Shown: one piece after another, positions 1-12,219 of the stretch
Layout: every line of letters begins with the position of its first letter
How positions within the stretch are numbered: position 1 is the first letter of the stretch
Assembly (NCBI RefSeq): GCF_001659605.2
Contig: NC_035164.2
Coordinates: 8,481,038-8,545,037, forward strand
Origin: Manihot esculenta
Taxonomy: Eukaryota > Streptophyta > Magnoliopsida > Malpighiales > Euphorbiaceae
Direction of reading: 5' to 3'
Length of the DNA: 64,000 bases
Notes under the pieces: generated by a model
Database searches by the model: none
What the model was told of the DNA's origin: nothing
What the model saw: the letters and a program-made list of their open reading frames with translations, nothing else
Made by a program: the position numbers and the translations under genes

Positions 1-275
1 GAAAACAAAATAAAAAACTGCCGGCGGGGCCCCGAGGTCACCCCGGAACGGCCGGAGAGGATCTTAAAGATGCCTCCAGGAGCATGAAGACCGGGATCCC
101 CTAGAACTCCCGGGAAAACAAAACAAAAAACTGCCGGCGGGGCCCCGAGGTCACCCCGGAACGGCCGGAGAGGATCTTAAAGATGCCTCCCGGAGCATGA
201 AGACCGGGATCCCCTAGAACTCCCGGGAAAACAAAACAAAAAACTGCCGGCGGGGCCCCGAGGTCACCCCGGAAC
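1..275. repeat. 113-bp tandem repeat, about 2.4 copies
   Basis: Units begin at 1, 114 and 227 with the same GAAAACAAAA start followed by a GC-rich stretch containing CCGGCGGGGCCCCGAGG. The third unit breaks off at about 275. The first two units differ by only a few bases. The array may continue to the left of the window, and no function is apparent. Confidence 0.9.
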
Positions 276-941
276 AAAAACAGTCAGGATCTTGTAAGAT
301 CTCCTGAAAAAAAAAATGGTCGGTGAAGGACTTAAGAGCTTCCCGAAATGAAAATTCCCCATATCATATGCGGGGACAACTTAACACACAGTTCCGACCT
401 CACAAAAAGAGAGGAGCCCGGAGCTACCAAAGAAAAATTAGATTCCGACCTCCTGAAGAGGCACGATAGCTAAGAAGCACCGACCTCAAAACAGATGCTA
501 ACGCTAAAAGTTTGACTATAGGACAAAAGGCCGGGCTCCCAGCTCGGATAGACTTATATCCTCAAAAGCTCAAAGATATGAAGGCTAAAGAAAAAGGCCG
601 AGTTCCTTCTCTAAAAGGGCTCATAAATGAAGAAACCTTCAGAAGGATAAATAAGGGAGAAAAAGGGCTATACTCAAAGCCCAGATCAGTTTATCTGGAA
701 CAAACATCCAAATTTACAACCAAGAAGAAGGGGCTAAAAGCAAAAAACAGACATACTAGTCGCCATTAAAAGGTATGAGATTTAATCTCTCAGACTATTA
801 GCTAAGAGCTAAGCTTGCAACTCAAGAGCAATTCAAAGCTTATGAATGAGAATACACAATGTACAAATATGAGAAAAAAGATATTAGAGTACTTTGAGGA
901 AAAAGAAAACTGATATTTCATTACAAATAACTATTACAAAA
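276..941. other. Non-coding stretch, probably transposon 3' flank
   Basis: No convincing gene. An 85-codon open frame at 512-769 (+) has no recognisable domain and runs through degenerate GC-rich repeat sequence like that seen at 4.5-4.9 kb, so it is not called. The stretch lies downstream of the minus-strand transposon-type gene and is probably its 3' non-coding part. Confidence 0.4.
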
Positions 942-3900
942 TTATCCTTCTGACGAGGTGGGGGGATAGATAGTCCTCAAAGGACTTACATCAGTAAGAA
1001 CACCCTCGCCTACATTATTTCTACTTGCAGTCACATCTGCAGGAAGCTCAGAATCCCTTGGATTAGAGCCCTCAACGTTTACAACAGGAGCTATCTCTGA
1101 CTCAAGATGGAGATCCTCCTTCTCAGAGTTAGGGTCATCCTTCCCTGACTCAGGGACTTCCACGTCCTCCCCCTCTAGCTCGGACTCTTCCGAAGAAGAC
1201 TCAGCAGGCCGGCATATGTCCCTCCGGCAATCTCCTCGGGGCATAGGGAAATCATCCTCCCCATACAGCACTGGCTCGCCATCTGAGTCCGCTTCGTACT
1301 TGCGAAGCTCGGCCAACGGAGTATCAGGAGCGTGTCTGGCTTCTCTTAAACCGCGATTGTAGCCGGTCACATACATACGGAAGGCTTTCTTAAGAATAGC
1401 CGCTTTCATTTCACCAGAAGCTTTATATTCATCGAGATGTTCTTCACAGGCCTCAGCTACAAATTCCTTAAACTCAAAAGAGTCCTTGTAGTCCTGAAGG
1501 TGAGCCTCACAGGCCTGCTCGATCTTCCTTTTCAGCTCGTCAGACTCCTGATACTCCGCCATACATTGTTCGCGCACCAGCGAAGCCTTGTCCTCAACGT
1601 GTTTTACTACCTTGAGCAGGGCTAAGCACTTATTTTCCAGGGCTCTAACTTCATGGTTGAGCTGTTGATGGCGAAGTTTGAACTCTTCAGCCGATGAAGC
1701 CAGGTCTCTAATATGATCAGAGCTGGTACTCAATTCCTGCTCAAGGACCTTCACCCGAGCTAGGGCCATTTCCTCCTGAGCCTTCACTTCCTTCAGCTGA
1801 GCTTGAAGCTCTTCAAAATCAGCCTTTAAGGCCCCATATTGTTGCTGGACCTCAGCTTTTTGCCTCACGGCCTCATCCCTTTCGCTAAGGGCCTTTGTCA
1901 TAGAAGACAGCTGCTTTAAAACTCCTTCGCAGCGAACCTCCAAGGCAGCTGCCCTCTCATCAGACACTTTGAGAACTTCGCGCGTCTGAGACAGCTCTGC
2001 TTCTAAAGACTTGGTATGCCCTGCTGTCTCAGCCGCCTTCTCATCAGCCTTTTTAAGGGTCTCTAGCGCCGAATGTAGCTCCACTTGGAGGGACTGGATT
2101 TGCTCTCGAGCAGCTACCAGATTACCCCTTGCATCACTGATTGCAGATAAGTTCTCTTCCAGACGCGCCTCCTCAATCCGGCGGTCTACAGACTCCTGGA
2201 GGGAGCGATCACGAGCATCCACCTCCATAAAGAGGCCCGTCGCCTAAAAAGGAAGAACAACTGTCAGAAAAAGAAAAGAATCAAAACCTAAAGAGAGGTG
2301 AAAAAACAACTTACCATCAGAAGCATTTCTCTAATTGAAGATCCAAGCTCCTCACGAGAGCGAGATCGGAAGGACACTTGCTCCTTGGTAGAACTGGCTA
2401 AAAGACCAGTCAGGGCAAGAAGGCGAGGATCTGAAGCCTCTGTAATTCCGTCGAACATTCGCTCTCTGAGAAGTTCAGCGACAGCACCGGCCGGAGACTC
2501 GGGGGTAATGTCCGATGCATTCAGAACGTTGCCGGAAGGAGACAATGAAGGCACAGTAGGAACACCTTTCTTTTTCCCAAGGGGAGGAAGAGCTGGAGAA
2601 GGTCCTGTGGCAGCCCTAGATTTCTTCCGAGCTGGAGATGGGGCAGATGTTTCGGATGGGGCTGGGCGTTTATCCCCGGTCTTTGGTGGAACGCCCTCAG
2701 ATCCCTCAGGCCCAGTCCTCACAGAGGCAGGGGCATCTTGAGCAGAAACCTCTGAGACTTGGTCATCTAGGAGGATGATCTCCATTCCTGTCCTAGAGGC
2801 CTCTTTGTCTTCAGTAGCAGGAGACTTAGATTTTCCCCCTGGCACCCCTCCAGGAGAATGGGCAATACCTTGCTCCACTTAATCAGAACTTTGGGTCTGC
2901 TCCACAATATCTAGGGAAGCTTCCCTCACGACCTCTGAGGAGGCTGGAGCAGATCTAGACCCTTCAGCAGGCCTCGAAGTTGAGCTCGATCCACCTTGGC
3001 TAGGCAGCCGAGATGACTTGGTGCTGCGAGAGCCCGGCTTCGAAGCTCTAGAAGAAGCCTTGGCGGGAGGTCGGCTAACCTTCTTGGAAGAAGCAGCTTG
3101 AACCATCTCCGCGGCAATCTCAGTCACTGAACGCCCATCCCCAAAGGCGTTGAAAATGGCATGCATATTATCCCGAGATAGGACAAAGTTCTTGGGGAAC
3201 TTGATGTCATCCATTTTTACCTCAGAAGCTGCAAAAGAAACGAAATTATAAAGAATCAGCATACTTCCCGATATTATGAGCAAAGAAGAAACAGAATAGT
3301 CGGACAAGGCATTATACCCGTGTCCCGGATATCCCTAAGATTGGACGCAAACATACACTTCTCGACGTCATACTTCCTATCAACGGAAGTCAGTCGAAGC
3401 AGCCCGACCTGCTCAATAAGACTCAATTGGGGCAGATCGTTGCAACCTGGAAAGATCTCCCCCCAACTTAGATCCACCTCCCACGTTCGGGCGGACCCTA
3501 ATTTTAACTCCACCACCAGAAATTTCTCCACCCACCCCTTTATGGAGTCCTTGTACCCCGTGAAAAGAGATAACCCAGTACGGGGGGAAAAATAATAGAA
3601 CTTTTGGGCCGCCCTAACCAGACGGAAAAAAGTGACAAACAGACAGGCCGTGGGTGTGAAACCCCAACTCAGGCAGATAGACTCAAAACAGGACATGAAC
3701 AAAATGGAGTTTGGGGATAACATCCGAGGAGTTACCCCGAAGTAGTCAAAGACCTCAATAAAAAAGGGGTAAAAGGAAACGGTAGACCGAATTCTCTCTG
3801 CTTCAAGAAAAACACTATGCGACGACCCTCTTGGGGATCTACCAAACCCGGAGGGGGAGGGAAAGGAAGGACTATCCTTTCATTTGAAAGAGGTGCTCGA

Positions 3901-4010
3901 ATGAAATACAACGGAGCATCTAAAAGTCTCTGGGAAATATACTTAGTTATGTTGAAGGGTGTAATATGCGACTCAAGGTTACCAACATCAGGAAGCCTTG
4001 AACTGGCCAT
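942..4010 (-). pseudogene. Broken intron-bearing plant transposon-type gene ('putative gypsy type transposon' family)
   Basis: Read on the minus strand, the start is taken at ATG 4010 (MASSRLPDVG). The first exon (4010-3318) carries a domain with PLYFIRAPLSNERIVLPFPPPP and, after a break, LSPNSILFMSCFESICLSWG followed by FYYFSPRTGLSLF. I recognise this as resembling the plant 'putative gypsy type transposon' region (Pfam Transposase_28-like). Two GT-AG introns can be placed by phase: 3317-3229 (89 nt) and 2314-2244 (71 nt). The middle exon is Ser/Pro/Lys-rich low complexity; the last exon (2243-942) is about 430 residues of heptad-rich coiled coil with an acidic tail. Two lesions are visible: a one-base frame change in a T-run near 3763, and an in-frame TAA at 2881-2879. 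The gene is probably dead. The role of this family is not known to me beyond its association with repeats. Confidence 0.6.
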
Positions 4011-4178
4011 GGAAGAACAAGGAAGCGTACCTGAGAACACAATGGGGTGAAAAATGCAGAAGGAGTTGCAGGAAGACAGAGAGCAGAAAAGAGCTAGTTT
4101 CTTCAGAAGACAGAAGGAATTCGAGATGAAAGGCAATAATGAGACGGAACGTGGATCTGAACAGTTTTGTCTTGGAGC

Positions 4179-4380
4179 GGCGCGATCATTAATTACTCTC
4201 GAAGTTTACCCTCTCAATGGTTAGATAAATAACCGGTGAGAAGGTAAAGGGGAAAAAAGATGATCGCTGGGCTTCTCCACATCCGTCAAGGGCCAGATCC
4301 GTGATTACAGCCCATCAACCAAAGGCCCGCTCACCACCTACAAGCCCAACTTAGCCCGCAGGAACAACTCAACCTGCAAA
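4179..4380. repeat. Upstream repeat, copy 1
   Basis: This stretch upstream of the minus-strand gene resembles 6241-6434. Shared blocks include GGCGCG(A/G)TCAT, GAGAAGGT(A/G)AAGG, GATGA(T/C)CGCTGG, CCAAAGGCCC and TCAACCTGCAA, in the same order. It is probably the promoter or 5' flank of a repeated element. Confidence 0.6.
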
Positions 4381-4602
4381 ATTCACAACTCCGCCACCTC
4401 CATGGTAAATGCCAAGGAAACAGAGGGACAAGTCATGAAAAGACTCAAAAGTACAAGCAAATGGGAGCATGATAAAGGTCAGACTCATCGCTTAAAAAAG
4501 TTATAAGATTTGACCTATCGTTATTGAACAAAGGCTGCGAGATCGGAAAGAGGCGATAAGGGCACCTCGGAACTATACAGAGCTGAGAGCTCAGAAATCA
4601 AA

Positions 4603-4744
4603 GGTTAAAGACCGAGCTCACAGGTCGGATTAGTCCAGCTCGGAAAACATAACTTGAGAGCTCGGTCGGCTAAAGGAGGCTCAAAGCTCAACCCATCAAG
4701 GATTAAAGACCGAGCTCACAGGTCGGTTAGTCAAGCTCGGAAAA
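4603..4744. repeat. Imperfect direct repeat, about 45 bp, spaced about 97 bp
   Basis: The block TTAAAGACCGAGCTCACAGG followed by TCGG, TTAGTC and AGCTCGGAAAA occurs at about 4603-4647 and again at about 4700-4744. It lies in a tract full of AGCTCGG motifs (4560-4860). No function is evident. Confidence 0.75.
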
Positions 4745-5042
4745 GTAAACCGACCGTCCAGTTGGTTAAGTAGGCCCAGAGCTCGGCTCATTGACTAAAG
4801 GCAAGAGTTCACGAAATATGGTCAGTTCAGCTCGGAAAAAACGAAACAAAATTTAGTTGGCTAACGCTACGAAGAAAAGCAGTATCAGTACTCCGTCCAG
4901 GATAGAGAAAGAACAAGTATGAGTAAAAAACAAGAACTTCATTAAAAGAAAAGCACATTACAGCACATTACAAAGGCCTACACTACGGGATGAAAGACCA
5001 TCCTTAAAGGATTTACATAACCACATACACCATCATCTACGT
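4745..5042. other. Non-coding repeat-derived stretch
   Basis: Contains more AGCTCGG-type motifs and, near 4937-4980, a minus-strand A/T-rich tract similar to the 3' end of the gene at 942 (both carry a TCATTA...ACAAA pattern). No gene is seen. Confidence 0.4.
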
Positions 5043-5743
5043 TTACATCACTGACATCTGATCTACTATCTTAGTCTTAATTCCGGGGATTATCCTAGTA
5101 CGGAAAGCGAGCTCTACAGGTCGGCTGAGCTCTGTCTCGTTATTATAGGGGAACTGAACAAGTTGATTCCCATAAGCATTTCTCACTGTTCCCCTGGGCA
5201 AACGTTCGGTTACCCAAGTGTGATGCATGGTACATTCGGATAAGCTCGGATATTATATGCCGACTGTGCACCACACATGAAAAACATAAGTCTTCGAGTT
5301 ACGGCTCCGAAGAGATCACAGAGCATACATTCGAAGGCATCGCCAGAAGCTTGACTGAGCGCAGCAGATCTCAGTCTCGCATAATACTGGTACTTCACAT
5401 CGATGGGAGCAATAAGCTGATATTTCTCGCCACTTCCATTTATATCAAAAGAAGATAACAGGGGCACCGGAGAAATTTCTTTCTCCCTCTTGAGGGAAGG
5501 CAAAGTTAGAGCAAACTCCCCAACAGCCCAGAACCTCTTTGAAGCCCGGACAACAAACAGAGGAGGAGGCCGGCCAGACGACCTGGGTAAAACAGTCTCA
5601 GCAGTTTGCCGAATAGCCCCATCCATCGGCTGCCCTACCAGAAGGATCTCCAAAGCATCGTCCAGACTCCTTAGAGGTAACATCAAATTTGCAAGAATTT
5701 TGAACTGACCCATTCTTATCTCAGGTACTGCAAAAAGTTTCAA
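5043..5743 (-). pseudogene. Diverged relative of the middle exon of the 942-4010 gene
   Basis: A 177-codon frame (5743-5210), followed in another frame by 5228-5043, is preceded by TTTTGCAG, a plausible acceptor. Just after this acceptor it reads PEIRMGQFKILANLMLPL. This parallels SEVKMDDIKFPKNFVLS at the same position, just after the first intron of the neighbouring gene, with an RPP motif at a similar distance. The rest (GRPPPLFVVRASKRFWAVGE, then a Cys-containing tail) matches nothing I know. The upstream first-exon domain is absent, so this looks like a deletion derivative of a related element. It shares a related 5' flank (6241-6434). Function unknown. Confidence 0.4.
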
Positions 5744-6240
5744 AACAGAGACAAGTCAGAAACAATTCTCCATCAAGATGATAAAAGCAAGACTGAAACA
5801 AACCCCTGGGGCAACAAAGCAATACAAACTCAAGCTCACCTCATTCCGTTTGAAGAAAGCGTCAAATGGATCCTTTGCAGATAAAACAGAACAATCTCGC
5901 TAGAGGAAAGAAGCAGACAGAGAAACGGAAAGGAAGAACCTCTTGTTCCAACAGAGGATTTGAGAATGAAGAAAAGTTAGCGTTGATATATACCCAGAGT
6001 CTGAGGCCTTAGCACGGGGCAGAGCTATGCTAGACTCTAAGCTAACGGCGTCAGGATTTTAAAAGATAGTCATGGAAAAGGAAAGAAAGGACATGTTCAG
6101 ATAATGATGACAGAAAAGCAAAGACAGCAAAGAACGCGAAGAATGGAGAAAAGCCAGAAAGGGGAAAGAGCAGATAGGATTCGGAAACTGCACAATGACA
6201 GAAAGATGAAAGGATGTTATTAAGGCACCTGAACACAAAC
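5744..6240. other. Probable 5' leader or intron of the 5.0-5.7 kb relic
   Basis: Open frames on the minus strand at 6051-6271 are rich in Phe, Leu and Ser, as in translated leader sequence, and mirror the leader frame upstream of ATG 4010. No conserved domain is recognised. Confidence 0.35.
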
Positions 6241-6434
6241 AGGCGCGGTCATAATGGTTCTTGATATTCACCCCCTCGGCAGTAGGAGCAATAACTACCG
6301 AGAAGGTGAAGGAGCAATTGATGACCGCTGGATTTCTTCACCCCAGATCAGGGGCTTGACCACAGCCAAAGGCCCATAACGTAGAGGCCCACACACCTGA
6401 TATGCACAACAAGCCTGGCTCATTCAACCTGCAA
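6241..6434. repeat. Upstream repeat, copy 2
   Basis: Second copy of the 4179-4380 flank, about 2.06 kb away in the same orientation, with the shared blocks in the same order but with substitutions and small indels. This suggests two related elements lying head to tail. Confidence 0.6.
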
Positions 6435-6849
6435 GGCCGGGCTCAACCAAGCTTCTTCATTCGGATCGGCCCAGTCCGCGACCAGCAGGCCCTCTCCTCT
6501 CAGGTTCAGCGTCCGGCTCGACTCTCGGCCCAGCCCAGTTTCCAGAGCCATACTCAGACAACCTAGCAGATCCGCTCGAGCGTACGCACGAGGAGAATCA
6601 GAGGCCGTTACGCATGGAGCAGGCGGCTGATACCCTCGTACGCCCGAATCTGTATGTCAGAGACGCGTGTCCCAATCATGGAGAGGCCTTTACACGTCAC
6701 CAGCAAGCATAGCGAAATGGATAAAAGGGGAATCCCCTCCCCAGAAAGTTTAAGTCTATTTTTCTCAATACCAAAACCCTTGTAAAACCCTATTCTATTG
6801 GATCTCAGATCATGAATTATTTTTTTTTTTTGCACTCATAAACTTAATT
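6435..6849. other. GC-rich to AT-rich transition, possible LTR-like promoter segment
   Basis: On the + strand GGATAAAAGGGGAATCCCC near 6719 is TATA-like, and is followed by a stretch containing CTTGTAAAACCCTATTC. Such an arrangement is common in plant LTR U3/R regions. No boundaries or target duplication could be placed. Confidence 0.25.
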
Positions 6850-7220
6850 TTATGGTAGATGCATCTGATTCTACTCCTCCATTCTCCATTTCAACAAAAA
6901 AAAATTATTATTATTTTTTTAACAATTAAATATTTTTATCATTAATAAATATTAATAATAATATTAGCGGTTATCATATTTGAATAACAATCGCTTAATT
7001 AAAATTTAACAATCATATTCTCTTTCGTTAATAACTATTTATAAATATTAATAATAATATTAGCGGTTATATTATAACGTAGTCGTTAAAAGTTTTAACA
7101 AGAAAAGATTTAATAACGATTTAATGACGGACAATTACGGTTGTTAATGATAATTAACGAGCAACATTTAACTTACAAGGAGAAATTTTTTTCTCGTTAA
7201 AAATAATTTTTTTTGTAGTG
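6850..7220. mobile_element. Probable CACTA-type transposon terminus
   Basis: The right end reads TTTTTTTTGTAGTG, whose complement is CACTACAAAAAAAA, the hallmark end of CACTA (En/Spm) elements. Inside it lie AT-rich subterminal-style repeats, including an exact 30-bp direct repeat at 6945-6974 and 7041-7070 containing ATATTAGCGGTTAT. I found no matching left end, so this is a truncated end or a small derivative. It ends about 330 bp upstream of the host gene start. Confidence 0.45.
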
Positions 7221-7552
7221 GTCAACAAGAATAACGCCTTAACAAGTATATTACGTGTTCTCATGTATGGGTGTCATTACCACCACATAAAAATATGACA
7301 AACAATGTAGAATTCATAACGTTTTCAAAAAACCACTTGCCAATACCTATGAACAATGATCATATTCTTCATCCTATGAATAATGATCTTAATCCCTCAT
7401 CAAACAATATAAATCTCAATGCTAAAAAGCCATGTACTCATCGATTTCCAATCCTATCAAACAATCACATAAACTTCAAAATCTAGAACTCACGAAACAA
7501 AAAATTTCACATCGTCTCAACAGTTTTAAGAAAGAAATAAGAGGCAAAAGAA

Positions 7553-7840
7553 ATGGAAATATGGGTTACAAGACTCAAAAGATTGAGGATTATCTCCATG
7601 TTGCTGGGTTTGTCTAATTTCGCCGTGATCATTCTTGGTGGATTTGTACTTTTTATTGTCATTCCAGGTTGTGACCATAACAAGATAATTATGCCAGTTT
7701 TGGCCGTGTCCTTGGCCGCTATCCTTAGAATCTTTGTGATGATACGATCAGGAATTGCTCAAGAAGCCATGGCCAAAGTTATTCAAGATTCTCTTTCTGA
7801 GCCTTCTATTTTTGAATCTATTATTCGCCTTAAAAGACGG
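7553..7840 (+). CDS. Class-3 lipase-like (DAG lipase-like) gene, exon 1
   Basis: The ATG at 7553 begins MEIWVTRLKRLRIISM. The exon encodes 96 residues ending LKRR, with a GTATGT donor in phase 0. Two hydrophobic segments (about residues 13-38 and 46-63) are clear. Together with segments in exons 2 and 3 they make four N-terminal membrane passes. This layout, and later motifs such as HYHEVFDHGIREALCCLGR and LLGDLVAYRASGTGHLEL, are what I know from plant class-3 lipase proteins resembling sn1-specific diacylglycerol lipases. The gene is the only convincing host gene in the window. The catalytic GxSxG domain is not included in the six exons found, so enzymatic activity is inferred from family resemblance only. 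Membrane location is likely; substrate is unproven. Confidence 0.75.
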
Positions 7841-10022
7841 GTATGTGAAATTTTCTTTCTCAAATGAGCTCTGATATTGATTTTTTCATTGTTTGTTTCT
7901 CTCATTTTATATTGACAAAATTCAAAAGTTTATTCATAAAAGAAACAAAAAGTTTAAAACATTTATTTTGGATGATTGAAGAAGATTTTTCAAATTGATT
8001 TAGCTCACTGTTATGTTAATAAATACAACTAAAGCATGTGAGATTTACATGATAATAATTATTTTGCAGATTAATCATATTTCCTTAGAAGTGTAGACAA
8101 ATATTTTTTCATATGTATAAAGAAAATGTAGTTAATATAGTTAAAACAATAGATTTTATATTGGTTTTTCTAAAATAACCTACACTCATATAATTATATT
8201 AGTAAATTATTCTTGAAATTAATAAATTTTTTACCTTTTCAAATCATATTAAATAAGGGTATATTAGAAAAATAAAATATAAGTTATGATCTTAAAAAGA
8301 AAAGTGCCTATAATATGAGACAATGAAAAAGAAAAGAAAATCTATTATTGTTGCAGCAAAAAGAGTATCAACATTTTATTTCACATGGCATGTTATACTG
8401 TTTAAGATCTTCTATAGTTAATATAAAAGAAAAAAAAAATCAAAGAGTTTATGTGAAAAGCTAAGATTTGTAAATACACATAATAAGAAAGCAAAATAAC
8501 AGAAAGAAAATTTTAGAGGACTGTTATGTTAAGCGAATGTAGAAATATTATATCTATCTAGTCATATCCATTTATAAATAATTCAAACCATATCAAAACT
8601 AAGTATGTTAAAAGAATCAAAATGACATCAATTTAATTTTGGTTTGTATAATTAATTGGTATTTTAAAGATAATTTACTGTACAGTTCTTGAGATTTAGC
8701 ATGATCCATAACTTAGTTTCTACTTTTTAATGGCAATAATTTAATTCTTGAGTTTTTGGTTTGTTAACAAAATAGACCTGATAAATGACTAATTAAACTG
8801 CATAAGAAGTTTTAACCAATATCGTTTGGTTAAGATGATATAAGAGAAAAAATAGGTCGAAAGACTAACGGTCTTATTGAAATTTCTCAAAAATTGTGAA
8901 AGTGAGTTTCTAATAGTTAAGAAAGGCTATTTATAATAGAAACAAAACCCTAATATGCAAAATTATGAAAATACCCAAAATATCCAAAAAAATAATTAAA
9001 ATGTAAAATTGACCCCTAAGCGATGGAATTTTCATATCGAACTTAGTGACATGCCTACGGCCCTTATCACACTTTTGAAAGTCGTGCGTATCGAAATTTC
9101 CTTTCCGAAAAGCTATCGTGGGTCTCTATTGGACGTCGGCAGTAAAAGTTAGGTCCGATCTAAGTTTGTCGTAAAGTCCAAGACTAATTGCTCAATATCA
9201 AAGTCCTGTTAAATTTATTATTAATTTATTTTAAATTTATGATGTCAATTTGAATTAAATGGACTAAATTGCTAAAAATATTAAAATTATAAGAACTAAA
9301 TTATTATAAATTATTAAAACTAAATGGACTAAAATGTATAAAAATAAAATTCGAAAGATTTAGATTATCATAGCATAATAGTGAATTTTAACAAAAAAAA
9401 ATTATTTTGTTAACATAATGAAATCTCAGAGGATTATTATTTTACATTAAAATGACAGGACTAAGTTGTGAATTTTATTAAATCTCAGAACTGTATTATA
9501 AACTACTCTATTTTTAATTTGTAATAAAATTTCAAGATAATAAATATTTTTACAAGGTTAATTACTCAAAAGTTACTCTTCATATATTTATAATTATGCA
9601 ACAATAAAGTAAAAATGCTTAAATAACTTAAATAGAAAAATTTAAATAATGTAAAACTTGTTCATAATTATATTATGTTATATTTAAGTATGAACATTGT
9701 TAAAAATTTTGCAATTATATATACACAAATTAAGGACCAAAACGACATGGTTAAAATATTAAAATTATGTACATAACTTTTATTTATTTATTTTTTCATT
9801 TTTTCAAGTCAAAATTATATCTCAAGCATTAAAACTAGTTAAAGAGACAAAATAATTATTTTATTAATTCAATTTAATTTTTTTTGAAAACTTAGTTAAA
9901 ATGAACTATTTCTATTTATAATACCTTATTTAAATGTAGAAAAATCTTTATAGAGTTGATGTTGTGTGATCTTTTTGCTTAATGATTAATTTTAGAATTT
10001 ATTTATTTTTCTTATTGAACAG
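7841..10022 (+). other. Intron 1 of the lipase-like gene (2,182 bp)
   Basis: Bounded by a GTATGT donor and a TTGAACAG acceptor. It is AT-rich and contains copy 1 of a dispersed repeat (8808-9201). The rest (7841-8807 and 9202-10022) shows no genes, only simple AT-rich tracts. Confidence 0.75.
8808..9201. repeat. Dispersed repeat family, copy 1 (intron 1)
   Basis: About 390 bp aligned end to end with 17394-17778. Shared blocks include AATATCGTTTG, GCTATTTATAATAG, CACACTTTTGAAAGTCGTGCG and AAAGTTAGGT. No coding frame is present. The TATA-like core and GC-richer tail resemble an LTR, but neither termini nor a target duplication could be set. Confidence 0.8.
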
Positions 10023-10161
10023 ATAAGATATAAGGCATGGCTTTGGTGGAACAGATTTGCAATGATAATTACTTTATTGCAAATAATGGGTGGAATTTAC
10101 CTTGTGTTAAATATAGCTAAATATGCTTCTCATGATGGAACATCAAATGAATGTCTCATAG
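10023..10161 (+). CDS. Lipase-like gene, exon 2
   Basis: Follows the acceptor TTGAACAG. It encodes IRYKAWLWWNRFAMIITLLQ onward to NECLIG, with a GTAAAA donor leaving phase 1. It contains the third membrane segment (FAMIITLLQIMGGIYLVLNI). The RYKAWLWWxRFAM motif fits the plant class-3 lipase N-terminal region. 139 nt; exon 1 phase 0 enters cleanly. Confidence 0.75.
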
Positions 10162-12219
10162 GTAAAATGACTATTCTTGTTCTCATAATTATTTATTTTT
10201 ATTCTTAATTATGTTTTTATTTTTGTTCTCTTTGATGAACAAAAATGGTTTTTCATGATCTTAGAATCAATATTTGCATTCTTTTTCATAATCTTAGAAT
10301 TAATATTTGCATTCCATTCTCTTAGGTGAACATAAATAGAAATTTATGTCTTTATTTGAAAAAAAAAAATCTTATATAAGCCTAAAAATTTTATTTTAAT
10401 TGAAGCATGAAATACTCAATAATTTGAATACCATCTTTTAGTATCAAAATTTAGGTCCATTCTCATTGGTGAATATATATATATATTATAATTTTTAGAC
10501 TATTTTTTTATAAAATTAATATAATGCAAGTCATTGATACAATATTAAGTGGATCATAATTTACTTCCATAAAAGGGAGAAATATTCTATGTAAAGGATA
10601 ATAAGATTAAAAGGAAAAAAAATTGAATGTACAAATAATCTTAGATCATAGTTAAATTAAAAGCCATTCTTTTAATCATATTTAACTTGTTTTATTATTA
10701 TAATTATAATTATTAGTATTAATATTAGTATTATTATAGTTACATTTATTATTATTATTACCTACTAACACTTAGACTTTATAAATTTTAATAATTTTAC
10801 CCTTGCGATTGTTAAATGTACGGTCATATATTGCATGCACTTTTAATAAAATTTATGGTATAATAGATATAACATTATAATAGAGGTTTAACTTTTATTT
10901 ATTCACGAAAAATAAATTATATTTAAAAACTGTAGAAAATATTTTTCACACTTATTTTTCATTGTTTAATTTTATTTTAAAAATAAACTATATTAATAGA
11001 TTTTTATATAAAGGTATTAATAGGAACATTAAAACATGGAAAATGCTGAGAAAATCATTTTTCTTAAAATATTTTAAATTTTTTCTTCAATAAGAAAAAT
11101 ATTTTCCTTTATTAAATTTTTTGAGTGCATCAAATATTAAAAAATATAAAAAATATTTTTAAAAAAAATATTTTCTATGAAATAAATGGAGTCTTAATTA
11201 TTATATTTTTATAAAATTTTAAATATCAAATAAGATTCAACTGAAGGTGGAGTATTAAGTGTCTTTTTGGATAAAAGTTAAGATTAAATAATACATTCAG
11301 CCTTATAATATCAAATCATGCTTGTTTATGATATTTTTCTAACATATTTCTAAAATCATCAGAAAAAAAAATTTCATCATTATATATAATATATATGGAT
11401 GTTGATATTGCAATAGAAAATTTCTTTTAGATAGTGTTTCTTTATCTCTCTAAAATGTTCACTTTTTTTTATTTATTAGTCAGAAATGTATTGCAATATT
11501 TTTGATAATTTACCTGTATTTTTTCCTTATTCAGTTTTATATTAAGTCAGCAATAATGGGCTTAATGTGTATATGAGTATAAAATAGTTTCCTTTTAGCA
11601 AGAAAAAAAAAAAACACTTAGTTCAAGTATGTATAATCTAAAATAACTTAGTGTGAATGCCATTGATATATTATCATTTCATAGAACTTTTAGAAGCGAC
11701 TTATTATCATCTCAAATAAAAAGTAAAAATTACAAGGCAAATCTCATGATATCATCCTTAATCATATTTGTTCCATACTTTTATAAATGTCTCTTTCATG
11801 TCGACTCATTATAAACTTTGAGAATCAAGTTTTAATTCTAGTACATGTTTGTTTTCTTTCATTAGTATTGAGTGAGATTCCATCTTTTTTTTAACCAATC
11901 TATTTTTCAAGACAATATTGCATTTTCAGCTATATTTCTTAGATCATTCCTTATTATTTGAGAAATAATGGGATCATATCTATTTCTAATTGTTGATAAA
12001 GTTCTTATGGTGAATTTTCTAAAATATTCAAAATAGTATTCTTTGCCAAGGTATAGCATAAAGTGCATGATAATGGTCTTTTTAATATTAACAATAGATT
12101 CACTGTGTAGAGAATAAACCTAAAAGGAGAAAACTTGACATATGATTATTAATATTAAGACATGAAAGAAAAAGTATCTATCTATTTTAAAATAAACTAA
12201 TCTATATACTCTTCGTCTT

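Noticed and set aside
512..769. 85-codon + strand frame near the left end
   Set aside because: No recognisable domain, no splice context, and the surrounding sequence is degenerate repeat.
7271..7617. Two small frames just before exon 1
   Set aside because: Asn/His/Ile-rich, as expected of AT-rich leader; they overlap the start of exon 1 in other frames and have no domain.
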